Source: Nonomuraea sp. NBC_00507
GTDB lineage: Bacteria; Actinomycetota; Actinomycetes; Streptosporangiales; Streptosporangiaceae
Assembly (NCBI RefSeq): GCF_036013525.1
Contig: NZ_CP107853.1
Span: 2,666,001-2,730,000, forward strand
Direction: 5' to 3'
Length of the DNA: 64,000 nt
The notes under the pieces were generated by a model, which saw only the letters and a program-made list of their open reading frames with translations, searched no databases and had not been told where the DNA came from. Position numbers and translations under genes: made by a program. Positions 41,467 to 50,061 of the stretch are shown here, piece after piece (the first letter of the stretch is position 1; every line of letters begins with the position of its first letter).

Positions 41467-41973
41467 ATGTCGACCCGAGGCGTCGCCATCGCCGCGGCTG
41501 TGATCGCCGCCGGTGCGACGATCACAGCCGCGTTGATCACGTCCGGACAGGTGAACATCAGCCGCGAGGCGGGCGGCCCGGAGATGAAAAGCGGCGAGGT
41601 AACCCAGCCTCGACCGGACGGGCCCAGCAAAGGCCCCGGTATCGCGGTGACGCCGAAAGGCCTGGATCTGTGCGCCGGCCAGGACTGTGGGCAAGACGTG
41701 CTCATCCTCAGCACGGGCACCACCACGTTGAAGATCGGCGACATCGAGCTGAAAGGCGAGTCGCCTGCGAGCTTTCAGCATGACGGCGCCTGTGAGAACC
41801 AAGACCTCGACGTGGATGACGAGTGCGCGCTCAGGGTGTGGTTCGAGCCGGCGACCGCCGGAACGGACGGCTCAGCCGTACTGGTCATCCACCAGAACCT
41901 CAAGGGCGACCCCACCTTCGTCAGACTTCGAGGGCGCGCCCCCGAGCAGCCCACGACCGAACCGACCGCGTGA
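41467..41973 (+). CDS. Exported protein with Ig-like (choice-of-anchor D type) domain
   Basis: A 168-residue protein: N-terminal helix GVAIAAAVIAAGATITAALI acts as signal or anchor, then a Pro-rich linker and one immunoglobulin-like domain of the ASPM/SPD-2/Hydin kind: VLILSTGTTTLKIGDIELKG, ASFQHDGACENQDLDVDDEC, ALRVWFEPATAGTDGSAVLV, IHQNL. The C-terminal TTEPTA tail is low complexity. GGAGGATCC precedes ATG 41467. It follows the lectin by 18 bases, so both are probably secreted together; binding rather than enzyme function is likely. Confidence 0.75.
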   Translation: MSTRGVAIAAAVIAAGATITAALITSGQVNISREAGGPEMKSGEVTQPRPDGPSKGPGIAVTPKGLDLCAGQDCGQDVLILSTGTTTLKIGDIELKGESPASFQHDGACENQDLDVDDECALRVWFEPATAGTDGSAVLVIHQNLKGDPTFVRLRGRAPEQPTTEPTA

Positions 41974-41993
41974 AGCAGCTGAGCGCCGCCTGT

Positions 41994-42040
41994 CATAGGC
42001 GAGAGCCCCGAAGGTAAGGATCATGGGGCCCTCGCCTATG
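41994..42040 (+). terminator. Terminator of the lectin operon
   Basis: CATAGGCGAGAGCCCC ... GGGGCCCTCGCCTATG, a 16-base stem with one unpaired offset and a loop of about 15 bases, 21 bases after the Ig-like gene stop. Confidence 0.8.
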
Positions 42041-42214
42041 GCTGTCGGAAGTGGGATCGGCGGGGGTCTACACTCCCTCCCCTCCTCGTCCACGCCGCCG
42101 TCGGAAGGGGCGGGGCTGTCGGGGACCTCGCGGAGCTGTCCATGTGGAGGCCGTGTTGGACGTTGCAGACGTATGCCCTTGGTCCCCCACGTGAAGACGT
42201 GTCGGCCCGGGGTG

Positions 42215-42811
42215 TCAGCTGTGGGGCAGTGTCCGGCCGTCGGGTAGGGTTCGGCCGCTCAGGAGTGCCACCAGAGAGCCGCTGTCGGCGCGAACGAGCT
42301 GGCCGTTTCCCCAGTTCCAGTCGGTGTCGGTGGCCTCGAGCCGGACACCGGTCAGGTCGATGCCGAACCAGGTGCCGTGTGCGGCGGTGAGCTGGTCGAG
42401 GACGGCGGTCACAGCCTCTGCCGGTGCGATCGCGGGCCGGTCGAGTGCGATCGTCACATCCAGGGAGTGAATGACGGCATGGCTCAGTGCGCCGGCTGCA
42501 CCGCCGCCCGGCGGCTGCCACGCGTGCAGTCTGGGCGATCGGAGCTGGGCGAGGAGGTCGGCGACGGGCAGCGCAGCGTCCCGCGTGGCTACGGTGTCGG
42601 AAAGTACGGTGAAGTCGCCGCCGGCCGCCGCCATCTCGGCCCCGAACTGCTCTGGGGTCAGCCGCGCCGGCATCGTCACGTGCGCGATCACATGGCGCAC
42701 CAGCCACTTCTCGCACAGCGACGAGGCGTCCCATGTCTCGACGGTCGCGGCGGCGAGGGAATCGGCGAGCCCTCTGTAGGTCGGCGCCACCCAGGACTGC
42801 AGGTCGGTCAT
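42215..42811 (-). CDS. Mycothiol-dependent-type DinB/maleylpyruvate isomerase family protein
   Basis: A 198-residue four-helix protein of the DinB_2/MDMPI superfamily: VAPTYRGLADSLAAATVETW, SLCEKWLVRHVIAHVTMPAR with His (about 41 and 45) and SHAVIHSLDVTIALDRP with another His (about 130), making the usual three-His metal site. Enzymes of this group use mycothiol, the actinomycete thiol. The reading starts at ATG 42811, overlapping the SRPBCC stop by four bases, and it is the third gene of an ArsR-SRPBCC-DinB operon. Substrate unknown. Confidence 0.8.
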   Translation of the reverse strand: MTDLQSWVAPTYRGLADSLAAATVETWDASSLCEKWLVRHVIAHVTMPARLTPEQFGAEMAAAGGDFTVLSDTVATRDAALPVADLLAQLRSPRLHAWQPPGGGAAGALSHAVIHSLDVTIALDRPAIAPAEAVTAVLDQLTAAHGTWFGIDLTGVRLEATDTDWNWGNGQLVRADSGSLVALLSGRTLPDGRTLPHS

Positions 42812-43248
42812 GATCGGTTCCCTTGTATGAGGTGAGCGAGGTGTTTCTCGAGCTTGTCGAGGGAGGTGAGAAAGCCGGTGCGGGACTCGGGCGTACGCAT
42901 TGTCTCGGGCACGTTGCGCTGGTGGATGACGACCGCGGTTCTGCCATCGCCGAGGTCTTCCAGCGTGCTGGTGGTGTGCATCCCGGTCGCCGGCTCGACC
43001 CAGGCAAGCCGCTCGGGCGGGACGATCTCGGTAAAGGTGGCAACCATCCGGTGGCTGCCGTACTCGCCGAGCATCAGGGTCTCGAACCGGCCACCGGGGT
43101 GAAGTTCGACGACGATGCTGTCGATCGGCGTGGTCATGCCGCTCGGGCCCCAGAAGCGCGCGAGCTCGGCGGGCTCGGTGAGGCACCGCCACACCAGCTC
43201 GCGCGGCGCGCGGAAGACCCGCCGGTAGACGAGTTCGTCGGCGTTCAC
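42808..43248 (-). CDS. SRPBCC (AHSA1-like) protein
   Basis: A 146-residue helix-grip protein with the Aha1 C-terminal-like layout: VYRRVFRAPRELVWRCLTEP, ELARFWGPSGMTTPIDSIVV, LHPGGRFETLML, VPPERLAWVEPA and GFLTSLDKLEKHL. In actinomycetes this type almost always follows an ArsR regulator gene as its target, as here, with four-base overlaps on both sides. Ligand unknown. ATG 43248. Confidence 0.88.
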   Translation of the reverse strand: MNADELVYRRVFRAPRELVWRCLTEPAELARFWGPSGMTTPIDSIVVELHPGGRFETLMLGEYGSHRMVATFTEIVPPERLAWVEPATGMHTTSTLEDLGDGRTAVVIHQRNVPETMRTPESRTGFLTSLDKLEKHLAHLIQGNRS

Positions 43249-43592
43249 TGGTTCTCACCCTCCTGCAAGCGGGTGAGGTGCGTCTCTAGCCGGTCCATCC
43301 GGTCTGACCATGCCCGCCGGCTCTCCTCGATCCATGAGAGCGCGGCCTCGAGCGCCGCAGGTTCGAGCCGACATGGCCGGGTTTGCCGGTGCCGTCCCTG
43401 GCTGATCAGCCCGGACCGCTCGAGCACCCGAATGTGATGCGACACGGCCTGCATGCTCATGGCGTACGGCTCCGCCAGCTCCTTGACCGTCGCCTCGCCC
43501 GTGCTCAGCCGGGCCACGATGTCTCGCCTGGTGCGGTCGCTGAGCGCCGTGAACAGGGCATCGAGCTGCTCATCCTCGACCATGGTTCCCAT
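43245..43592 (-). CDS. ArsR-family transcriptional regulator
   Basis: A 115-residue winged-helix repressor: LDALFTALSDRTRRDIVARL, TGEATVKELAEPYAMSMQAV, SHHIRVLERSGLISQGRHRQ, TRPCRLEPAALEAALSWIEE. No metal-binding Cys pair (ELCVCDL) is present, so it belongs to the SRPBCC-associated group rather than metal sensors. ATG 43592 (43583 is possible). The perfect repeat TAAAGCA-TC-TGCTTTA at 43601-43616 just upstream is its likely operator, so the operon is autoregulated. Confidence 0.9.
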   Translation of the reverse strand: MGTMVEDEQLDALFTALSDRTRRDIVARLSTGEATVKELAEPYAMSMQAVSHHIRVLERSGLISQGRHRQTRPCRLEPAALEAALSWIEESRRAWSDRMDRLETHLTRLQEGENQ

Positions 43593-43600
43593 GCAGTTAC

Positions 43601-43616
43601 TAAAGCATCTGCTTTA
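43601..43616. promoter_or_regulatory. ArsR-type operator
   Basis: Perfect inverted repeat TAAAGCA TC TGCTTTA, nine bases before the ArsR start codon on the opposite strand; A/T-rich and unusual in this sequence. Confidence 0.75.
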
Positions 43617-43994
43617 TTAAGCGTCAACTTGAGTACTCGCATCAAGCTGCGGTTGGGGCTACGGCGGCTCGGCGTCACAACCGTCCAGGGCACGAAGGGG
43701 GAGCGCCGGGACCCCGCGAGCGCTTCCGCCCGTACTCACGGGGGACCGACGGACCGGCGCGGCTGTCACCCGGTCAGGGCGCGCCGGCGTCTGCCGGGCT
43801 AAGGTGCCCGTGGTCGGCGTGACCGTCGTAAGGGGTCAGACCTTGCCCCGGCCGGCGCCTTGCTCGCGGCGTTCTGCTGGACTGCTGCCGAGCTGAACGT
43901 TGGCAAAGGCAAGTGCGCGAGTCACGTGGAGCTTGCCCTCCGCAGGCTCAACAGAAGGCCATCGCGTCGGTCGAACTCTGGTGGCTTGACCTGA
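43617..43994. other. Gap without supported gene
   Basis: Between the ArsR operator and the propeller protein gene. The frames in it are short and lack protein-like features. Nothing identified. Confidence 0.45.
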
Positions 43995-44960
43995 TCAGAC
44001 GAACTCATTCTTGTAGAAGACGGTGGCCTGCCGTACTCCACCGGTGTTCGAATGGAACCCGAAGGCCAGTCGCGGGCCGGTGGAGTGCATCCAGATGGCC
44101 ATGCCCTGCGGCTCCCGGCCCGGAAGAGATGCACCTGCCGTGGTCTCCCACTTGTTGACCACGGTCGACTGGCCGGTGTCGTTGAGGTCGACGACGGTGA
44201 TGTACGACGGCCCGTTTGCCCTGCCCTCCAGCAGGTACGCGTAGCGGCCGTAGGCCGTGTAACCCTGGAACGGGTTGCTCTCTCCCCAGGATCCACGCGA
44301 GGGTAGAGCACGTTCGACCAGGCGGTTACCGGTGCCAAGCCGGCCCGCGCGGGCGTCGCCGAGGTTGAAGGCAACGATGCGCGGCAGGTCGGCGCCGGTT
44401 TTGTAGCGCACCAACAACCGGCCGGTCGAGGGGTCGATCGCTGGTTGAGGATTGATCATGATGTCGCCGATGGAGGGCGTGCGGTCTTGGATTGCGCTGC
44501 TGGTCTTCTCCAGAACCCCGCCGTCGACGAACTTGAATCGCCCGATCCTGGTGCCGAATCCGCTGGTGCTCGCCTGCCACTCGGTCCACAGGTATACGGC
44601 TCCGTCGTACGGCTCCGCCGCGATCGCCACGCCGTGGCCGAAGCCGTGGAGCTTCATTGAGCCCAGAATCGTCCCCTCCGTATCCGTCTTGGTGATCCAG
44701 AGATCGCCTGTCTTCGAACCCGACTCCACCTGGGCGAAGTAGATGTGCTGGTGCGCGTTGTCGTACGCGAAGGACTGCAGCACCCAGTTGTGGCCGAGTG
44801 ACTTCTTCAGGATCGGATTGCCGCCGGCCCCCGGCAGATCGAAGCGGGCGGAGTCCGGAACGTCTGCATGCGCCGGGCGGGTTCCGAGGAGTGCCCCCGC
44901 CGTGATCCCGCAGCCCGCAACCAAGAGGCTCCGGCGGTTGAGGAAAGGTGGTTTGCGCAT
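43995..44960 (-). CDS. Tat-exported beta-propeller protein (P68 receptor-binding/TagC-like)
   Basis: A 321-residue exported protein. The start NRRSLLVAGCGITAGALLG has a twin-arginine motif, cleaved near AHA-DVPD. The mature part is repeated beta sheet: WVLQSFAYDNAHQHIYFAQV, GDLWITKTDTEGTILGSMKL, HGFGHGVAIAAEPYDGAVYL, TEWQASTSGFGTRIGRFKF and later WETTAGASLPGREPQGMAI, which is the pattern of the five-bladed propeller called teichoic-acid biosynthesis protein C or phage P68 receptor-binding domain in annotations. It would bind a cell-wall glycan or act in the envelope. Single gene. Confidence 0.75.
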   Translation of the reverse strand: MRKPPFLNRRSLLVAGCGITAGALLGTRPAHADVPDSARFDLPGAGGNPILKKSLGHNWVLQSFAYDNAHQHIYFAQVESGSKTGDLWITKTDTEGTILGSMKLHGFGHGVAIAAEPYDGAVYLWTEWQASTSGFGTRIGRFKFVDGGVLEKTSSAIQDRTPSIGDIMINPQPAIDPSTGRLLVRYKTGADLPRIVAFNLGDARAGRLGTGNRLVERALPSRGSWGESNPFQGYTAYGRYAYLLEGRANGPSYITVVDLNDTGQSTVVNKWETTAGASLPGREPQGMAIWMHSTGPRLAFGFHSNTGGVRQATVFYKNEFV

Positions 44961-45112
44961 CGGTTCTCTCCCGTGTGTGGTGGTGGAGATCTGGACCGAA
45001 ACGTTCTAGCAAGCCCTGCTATGTTCTGGGTATGTTCGCCCTCAGCCAATAGGGCCCAGCGCGGTGCCGTGAGCGTCTTTGACGTAGCAGAGGTATTCGT
45101 CGACCGACGGAC

Positions 45113-45354
45113 GTGATCATCGGTGTGGTGGCGGTCTTCTTCGCCGGGATGGGCGTGTACGGCCTGGTTGCGCCGGGGACGCTGGTGGCCCCCTTCGGCA
45201 TCCGGGTGCCCTCGGCGGGCGGCCGGAATGAGGTGCGGGCGGTGTATGGGGGGTTTGGCTCGCCACGGCGGCGGCGCTGGCACTGGCCGCCTTCGGCATG
45301 GGCGCACTGCGTGACGGCGTGCTGGTGGCGGTGGCGCTGGGGATCGTGTCATAG
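45113..45354 (+). pseudogene. DUF4345-like membrane protein, frameshifted
   Basis: Starts IIGVVAVFFAGMGVYGLVAP, GTLVAPFGIRVPSAGGRNEV, RAVYGGFG and then shifts frame in a G run near 45247-45252; the other frame continues LATAAALALAAFGMGALRDG, VLVAVALGIVS and stops. Together they form the first two thirds of a DUF4345-type four-helix protein. The stop at 45352 and missing end indicate decay. It faces the AraC gene end to end. Confidence 0.6.
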
Positions 45355-45393
45355 GCCGCCAAACCTCGAAGATCCCTCCGCGGGTGTTGTGCT

Positions 45394-46320
45394 TCAGCCG
45401 GCGTGGTGCCGGTAACTGCCGGGCGGTGACCCGTACTGGCGTTTGAAGGCATGGGTGAAGGTGTACTGCGAGCTGTAGCCGACCTGCTGGGCGATCGTGT
45501 TGACGGGGGCGTCGGAGGCGCGCAGGAGCCGGGCGGCGGTAGTCATCCGCCACCATGTCAGGTAGGTGAGCGGTGGCTGGCCGACCAGATGGGTGAACCG
45601 CCGGGCGAAGGCGGCGCGCGACAGGCGTGCCTGCGCGCCCAACTCCTCGACGGTCCATGGCCGGCTGGGGTCTCCGTGGATGGCGCGGAGTGCGGCGGCG
45701 ACGGCGGGGTCGTGCAGGGCCGCGGCCCAGCCGGTGGCGGAGTGGCCGGAGACGCGTTGTTCTTCGAACCACGCGCGCAGGATGTAGAGCAGGAGAAGAT
45801 CCAGCAGGGTGAGCAGGATGGTGTCGGAGCCTGGGCGGGCGTCGCTGTCCAGTTCCACGCCGAGGAGCTCGACCGCGGCGCGGAGTTCCCTGTGGCGCCC
45901 TACCCGCGTCGGTAGGTGGATGACCTCGGGCAGGTCGTTCAGGAGCGGATGTGGCCCGGATCTGTCCAGGAGGTAGGCGCCGCAGAGCATGACCACCGTC
46001 GGCGGCCGGTCGGCTGACGTTTCGTCTTTGCGGCCATCATGGACTCCGGTGAGCGTTGTGGGCGGCTCGCTTACCGGGGTGGACGGTTCGTCGGCCAGAC
46101 CGTGTGCGGATCCGCGCGGCAGGAACGCCACGTCGCCCGGCCCGAGCGCGATCGGCTCACCCTGCGACGGGAGAAGCCAGCACGTTCCCTGGAGAACGAT
46201 GTGGAACCCAGCGGACGGCACCGGCGGAAACTGCTGGGCGAAGGGAGCGGACCTGGTCACCCGGCCCGAGTGGGGCCGACCGGTACGCGCCGCACTCACC
46301 ACATCAGACAGGACATCCAC
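45394..46320 (-). CDS. AraC-family regulator with cupin N-terminal domain
   Basis: Regulator of 308 residues. The N-terminal Cupin_6-like domain reads FHIVLQGTCWLLPSQGEPIA LGPGDVAFLPRGSAHGLAD and ends near 190; the C-terminal double helix-turn-helix is PWTVEELGAQARLSRAAFAR, FTHLVGQPPLTYLTWWRMTT, AARLLRASDAPVNTIAQQVG, YSSQYTFTHAFKRQYGSPPG, all canonical. GTG 46320 is chosen so that the protein begins DVLSDVVSAAR like relatives; the longer frame to 46383 is less likely. It is divergent from the saccharopine-dehydrogenase-like gene (143 bases apart), its probable target. Confidence 0.9.
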   Translation of the reverse strand: MDVLSDVVSAARTGRPHSGRVTRSAPFAQQFPPVPSAGFHIVLQGTCWLLPSQGEPIALGPGDVAFLPRGSAHGLADEPSTPVSEPPTTLTGVHDGRKDETSADRPPTVVMLCGAYLLDRSGPHPLLNDLPEVIHLPTRVGRHRELRAAVELLGVELDSDARPGSDTILLTLLDLLLLYILRAWFEEQRVSGHSATGWAAALHDPAVAAALRAIHGDPSRPWTVEELGAQARLSRAAFARRFTHLVGQPPLTYLTWWRMTTAARLLRASDAPVNTIAQQVGYSSQYTFTHAFKRQYGSPPGSYRHHAG

Positions 46321-46463
46321 GCAGCCAGTATAACCAACGACGATCTCGGCGAAGACGATGACGCAAACTCTAGAGCGGATCACGCATTCAATCGTCTTGT
46401 GTCAGCGACTTACTGTGCTGGTGGGGCTGAGCAACCGCGCAGCTCCCACCGTGAGGAGATGAC

Positions 46464-47516
46464 ATGAAGATCGCCGTTTATGGCGCGAGTGGATACCAGG
46501 GAAAGCTCGTGCTCACCGAACTGGCACGACGCGACATCGAGATGGTCCTGGCCGGACGGGATCTCACGCGCCTGGAGGAGGCCGCCTCGGCGGTCGGCCT
46601 CCCCGACGCGGAACGACGCGTGGCCGACACCAGCGACCATGAGGCGCTTGTGAGCGCGTTCCGCGGCTGCGACGGCGTCATCAACTGCGCCGGACCCTTC
46701 ACCTCGTCAGGTGAGGCCGTGGTCCGCGCCGCGATCGCCGCCGGCTGCCACTACGTCGACACCTCAGGCGAGCAGCTCTACGTCAAGAAGATCTTCGACA
46801 CCTTCACCACGGAGGCGGAGAACGCCGGCGTCACTGTCGTACCCGCCGCCAACGACGGCTGCGTCCCGGTAGACCTCATGGCCCACATCCTGGCCGACCG
46901 CCTTGAACCGGTCGAAGAGATCGTCACCACCCACGTGGTCGTCGGGGGCGGCGGCATGTCGCGCGGCTCGCTGCGTTCGGTGGTCGAAACGATCGACGCC
47001 ATCAAGGCGGGAGGCATGGCCTACCACGACGGCGACTGGCGTCCCGGCATGCCCGCCCGCCACACCGCGATCAGACTGCCCGGACAGTCGGAGGCGACCC
47101 CGGTGATGGCCTTCCCTGTGTCGGAGGTGGTGACCATTCCCCGTCACATCCGCGTCCGGCATGTCGAGGGCCTGACCGAGGCGGCGTTGGGCGACCGGCT
47201 GAACACCCCCCTCACACCGCAGATCATCGAAAGCCTGCCTGAAGGACCCGATGAGGACAGCCGCCGCACCCAGCACTTCACCTACGTGGTCGACGCCACC
47301 AGTACCGACGGCCGCCGCGCCCGCGGCATCGTCCAGGGCCCTGACACCTACGGCACGACCGCGGTGATCGCCGTCGAAAGCGCCCGCCGTCTCATCGCCG
47401 ACCCTGCCAAGCCGGGAGTACTCGCACCCGCCCAGGCCTACCACCCGACCGCTTTCCTCGACTTTCTCATCCCGCATGGGATCCAGTGGATCATCGAGGA
47501 CGCGCCGGCAACCTGA
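46464..47516 (+). CDS. Saccharopine dehydrogenase-like NAD(P)-binding protein
   Basis: A 350-residue oxidoreductase-like protein. The Rossmann start KIAVYGASGYQGKLVLTELA has GASGYQG in place of GATGFTG, followed by LAGRDLTRLEEAASAVGL and VINCAGPFTSSGEAVVRAAI, AAGCHYVDTSGEQLYVKKIF. This fits the saccharopine dehydrogenase/enoyl-reductase-like family of actinomycetes, whose substrates are mostly unknown. ATG 46464 with GTGAGGAGA upstream. Divergent AraC regulator suggests inducible expression. Confidence 0.88.
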   Translation: MKIAVYGASGYQGKLVLTELARRDIEMVLAGRDLTRLEEAASAVGLPDAERRVADTSDHEALVSAFRGCDGVINCAGPFTSSGEAVVRAAIAAGCHYVDTSGEQLYVKKIFDTFTTEAENAGVTVVPAANDGCVPVDLMAHILADRLEPVEEIVTTHVVVGGGGMSRGSLRSVVETIDAIKAGGMAYHDGDWRPGMPARHTAIRLPGQSEATPVMAFPVSEVVTIPRHIRVRHVEGLTEAALGDRLNTPLTPQIIESLPEGPDEDSRRTQHFTYVVDATSTDGRRARGIVQGPDTYGTTAVIAVESARRLIADPAKPGVLAPAQAYHPTAFLDFLIPHGIQWIIEDAPAT

Positions 47517-47594
47517 CAATGAGCCTTCTCCGGTAACGATCAGCCACGGTGTGTGATTGTCTGAACGGCTCGCTGGATTGGGTCCCAGAACGCT

Positions 47595-47655
47595 GCGAAG
47601 CCCCTGCTAGAAGTGGTCTTGCCTAGAGATCAACTTCATAGAGCAGGGACTTCGC
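47595..47655. repeat. Transposon-end-like inverted repeat
   Basis: GCGAAGCCCCTGCT and AGCAGGGACTTCGC form a 14-base stem with one mismatch around 33 bases that contain a further GAAGT/ACTTC pair. It resembles an insertion-sequence end or a long hairpin. The 47517-47991 gap otherwise has only fragments: a plus-strand AKRPDRLDTPPAVARSLVG that I cannot place and an AbiEii-like piece at 47808. Confidence 0.45.
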
Positions 47656-47807
47656 TATCCTCATGCCAAGCGGCCAGACCGCCTGGACACGCCACCTGCC
47701 GTCGCCCGATCCCTTGTCGGCTGCTCAACGACAGAGCCACCCACCCCACATTGGCGAGAGCTCTGGCAGCCATTAGGAGCTGGTACCAAAAGTCGTTCGT
47801 GAAACCA

Positions 47808-47840
47808 AGAGGGGACAGCGCCAGGCGATAGAGGAACCGT
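47808..47840 (-). repeat. 33-base AbiEii-like fragment, copy 1
   Basis: Identical to 52967-52999. On the minus strand it reads RFLYRLALSPL, the start of AbiEii-type nucleotidyltransferase toxins (ERFLYRLxxSP). Here the flanks are unrelated to AbiEii, so only this piece was copied or retained. Confidence 0.5.
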
Positions 47841-47991
47841 CTGGATGTCGTGTGTGGCCACCCCGACGTACTGTCCGCCCAACGCCGCGAACGCGCCCGC
47901 GTCCGACGCGAGAAGGCATCCGCTGGGGCGGCCGACTACTCAGCCTTGCAGCCTGACGACCACCAACCAGGGATCTTCTCCGATCACAGCC

Positions 47992-48411
47992 CTAGGCTGG
48001 GCGAACGAACCGCTCCAGAGGTATCACGGCGATCGGTACGAGCTCTACCAGGAACTCCGGCAGGACCAGTCCGGGTACCTGGATCAACACGCTGGCGGGG
48101 GCGGAGCCAGGTGAGAAATGCCGGGACCGTACTTGCTGGATCGTCGACAGATCCTCACGGCGCAGAAAGTAGATCGTCATCGAGACGATGTCGTCCAGCC
48201 GACCGCCGACGGCGGCGAGGATGCGGCGGATGTTGTCAATGCTCTTCTCCATCTGCGCCTCGATGTCACCAGCGCCGATCACCTCGCCGTGCTCGTCCCA
48301 GGCGACCTGTCCGGTGACGTGGACAACCTCTCCCGCGCCCTGGATGACGCCCTGTGAGAACGCCCGCCCGTTCGGCGCCCAGATTCCCGAAGGGTTGAAG
48401 CCGTCTGCCAT
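47992..48411 (-). CDS. RidA-family protein
   Basis: A 139-residue member of the YjgF/YER057c/UK114 (RidA) family, enamine/imine deaminases or related ligand-binding proteins: FSQGVIQGAGEVVHVTGQVA, GDIEAQMEKSIDNIRRILAA, VGGRLDDIVSMTIYFLRRED and a C-terminal PASVLIQVPGLVLPEFLVEL. The catalytic Arg of RidA proper (in R-x-x-V ... position before xxLP) is replaced: the stretch reads SVLIQVPGLVLPE, so it belongs to an Rid subgroup rather than RidA itself. ATG 48411 chosen over 48438 by family start. Stands alone. Confidence 0.85.
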   Translation of the reverse strand: MADGFNPSGIWAPNGRAFSQGVIQGAGEVVHVTGQVAWDEHGEVIGAGDIEAQMEKSIDNIRRILAAVGGRLDDIVSMTIYFLRREDLSTIQQVRSRHFSPGSAPASVLIQVPGLVLPEFLVELVPIAVIPLERFVRPA

Positions 48412-48486
48412 GTGACTCCTCGTACTGATGGGACGCATGCCCGACCAGCCCTACTCAATCATGAGCCGCACTTCAGAGAGCGAAAT

Positions 48487-48505
48487 ATGAGTAGGGGCTA
48501 CTCAT
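48487..48505. promoter_or_regulatory. Operator-like inverted repeat before VWR gene 1
   Basis: ATGAGTAG GGG CTACTCAT, perfect eight-base arms, about 93 bases before the start codon and identical in the second cassette (58137-58155). Conserved with the gene, so probably functional. A related CTACTCA-ATCATGAG lies just outside copy 1 at 48452-48466. Confidence 0.6.
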
Positions 48506-48597
48506 GTCCCGGCGGTGGGTCGCGGGACAGGATGCGATCGCGGGGGCCGGGTGTGCCCGTCCGCGTTCCGTCCTTTGCTCTCTTCCGGAGGAACAAT

Positions 48598-49299
48598 ATG
48601 CTCACACGTTCCGGCAGGTTCGCGGCGGTGACAGTATCGGGGTGCCTGGCGTGGTCGCTGCTCGGGGTTACGGGAGCGGGCGCGGAGACCGCGTTCGCCC
48701 CCGACACCTGCGCCAGTGGGTACGTCTGGCGTGGCGCGCGGGCCAGCGACCACGTATGTGTGGAGCCGTCCGTACGTGACCGGACGCGGTCGGAGAACGC
48801 GTCAGGGGTCTGGCATGCGTGCACGACCGGGTTCGTCTGGCGGGAGGCGTACCCCGGCGACTTCCGGTGTGTGGTCCCCGGCTCCCGCACGCAGGCGCGG
48901 CGCGACAACGACAGCGCGGCCCGCAGGCTCGCCTGGGTCATCATGGTGAAGCGCAACCATGCCGGCAACGGGCCTTCCTGTGACGGCGAAACGTGCTCCA
49001 CCACCAATGAGGGGCCGTATCAGACGGTGGCCGTCCGCGGCTACTATCTGACGCCTGGCACGCAGGTCACCGTCCAGGTCAAGCGTTCCTCGGATGGCCG
49101 GGTGCTGTGGCAGGGCCGTGCTGCCGCGCAGTCGGGCGGCAATGGACCGGCGGGCAGCTTCTCGGTCGATACGGGGCGGGTCCTGTGCGGCGGGAGCTCG
49201 TTCAAGGCGCCGCTTACCGCGTACGTGGTCGTACGCGGTGACGGCGGACAGTGGTCGCCGCGCGTGCCGATCGCCTGGCGGTCCTGCTCACTGCTGTGA
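48598..49299 (+). CDS. Secreted VWR-repeat protein, copy 1
   Basis: Exported protein of 233 residues: signal SGRFAAVTVSGCLAWSLLGV-TGAGA, then two repeats of about 36 residues, each C-x-(S/T)-G-(Y/F)-VWR-x-A-x4-D-x2-CV-x-P: CASGYVWRGARASDHVCVEP and CTTGFVWREAYPGDFRCVVP, each followed by R-x-(R/Q)...N-x-x-A. A C-terminal beta domain (MVKRNHAGNGPSCDG, TVAVRGYYLTPGTQVTVQVK, YVVVRGDGGQWSPRVPIAWR) follows. The VWR repeat occurs in many secreted actinomycete proteins; function not known to me. GGAGGAACA before ATG 48598. Nearly identical to the protein at 58249. Confidence 0.8.
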   Translation: MLTRSGRFAAVTVSGCLAWSLLGVTGAGAETAFAPDTCASGYVWRGARASDHVCVEPSVRDRTRSENASGVWHACTTGFVWREAYPGDFRCVVPGSRTQARRDNDSAARRLAWVIMVKRNHAGNGPSCDGETCSTTNEGPYQTVAVRGYYLTPGTQVTVQVKRSSDGRVLWQGRAAAQSGGNGPAGSFSVDTGRVLCGGSSFKAPLTAYVVVRGDGGQWSPRVPIAWRSCSLL

Positions 49300-50061
49300 T
49301 CACGGGCACAGGCCGTCGAGCGTCAGCGTGAGTGCGGGGCCCACCAGAGCTGAGGCGCTGTGCCTACACCTCCGCCGTCTCGAACCCGTATGAAGATCAT
49401 GTTCATGGCGCCTCGTGCAGGAACGTGCCGAGCATCCACACGGAGCAGTTCCAGTCGATCACACGTGGCTTTCAAGCGCCGGCGCACACAGGGGACAGCA
49501 TGAGCCGTGTGAGGAAGGCCATGGCCCAGCACCCTCTGGGGGTCGCGGCCAACCGGTCCTCGACGAAGACTTCGGTCCGTAAGAAGGCTCCGGGTCGTAT
49601 TCCAGCCGTAGCCCCTCCCCAACGTCGTTGGCGTCGGCCGAGTTCGAAGCTAGATCCTCCGAGAATAAGGTCTTCGCTGACCACGTACAACGGCCGGCTC
49701 AGCACTTCCGAGAACAGCGGCCAAGTGAGCAGCGAGCGGGACGGTTCGGCCAGACATGCTCTGGCTGCGGCTGGATGCCGAGACCGATGATCCGCATCTC
49801 TGGGCCATGACCAGAGGGCTATTCGACCTCAACCCGAGTATTGCGGCGGAGTGGGCTGCGCCCGGTGCGTGAGCAGTACGCGCACGCGGGCGGCCCGGAT
49901 GAGTACGTCCGGAGTCGAGCGCAACCCCCACGACAAGCTGGTTCCTGGTTTCGGTCAGCGGAGCGTCACGGTCCGGGGCATGGTTCGCGGGCGTGCGCGG
50001 TCCTAAGGTGCTACCAGGTCCGTCGCTGGCGGCGGAACTACGTTCAGCGAGGAGTTCGCGC
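49300..50061. other. Gap with cassette remnants and unrecognised fragments
   Basis: Contains ACCAGAGCTGAGGCGCTGTG (49343-49365) and TTTCAAGCGCCGGCGCACAC (49470-49492), the same pieces that mark the end of the protease gene and start of the membrane gene at 62545-62589, so a deleted copy of that gene pair. A plus-strand fragment MLWLRLDAETDDPHLWAMTR (from about 49759) and a minus-strand stretch near 49500-49700 look coding but are not recognised. No intact gene. Confidence 0.5.

Larger units (their letters stand above)
48463..49316 (+). repeat. VWR cassette, copy 1
   Basis: From GAGCCGCACT to the TGATCACGGGCACAGGCC after the gene. Nearly the same sequence occurs at 58113-58950, and its 3' third at 61188-61487. 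The unit includes the control region, operator-like repeat, ribosome site and whole coding region. Confidence 0.85.
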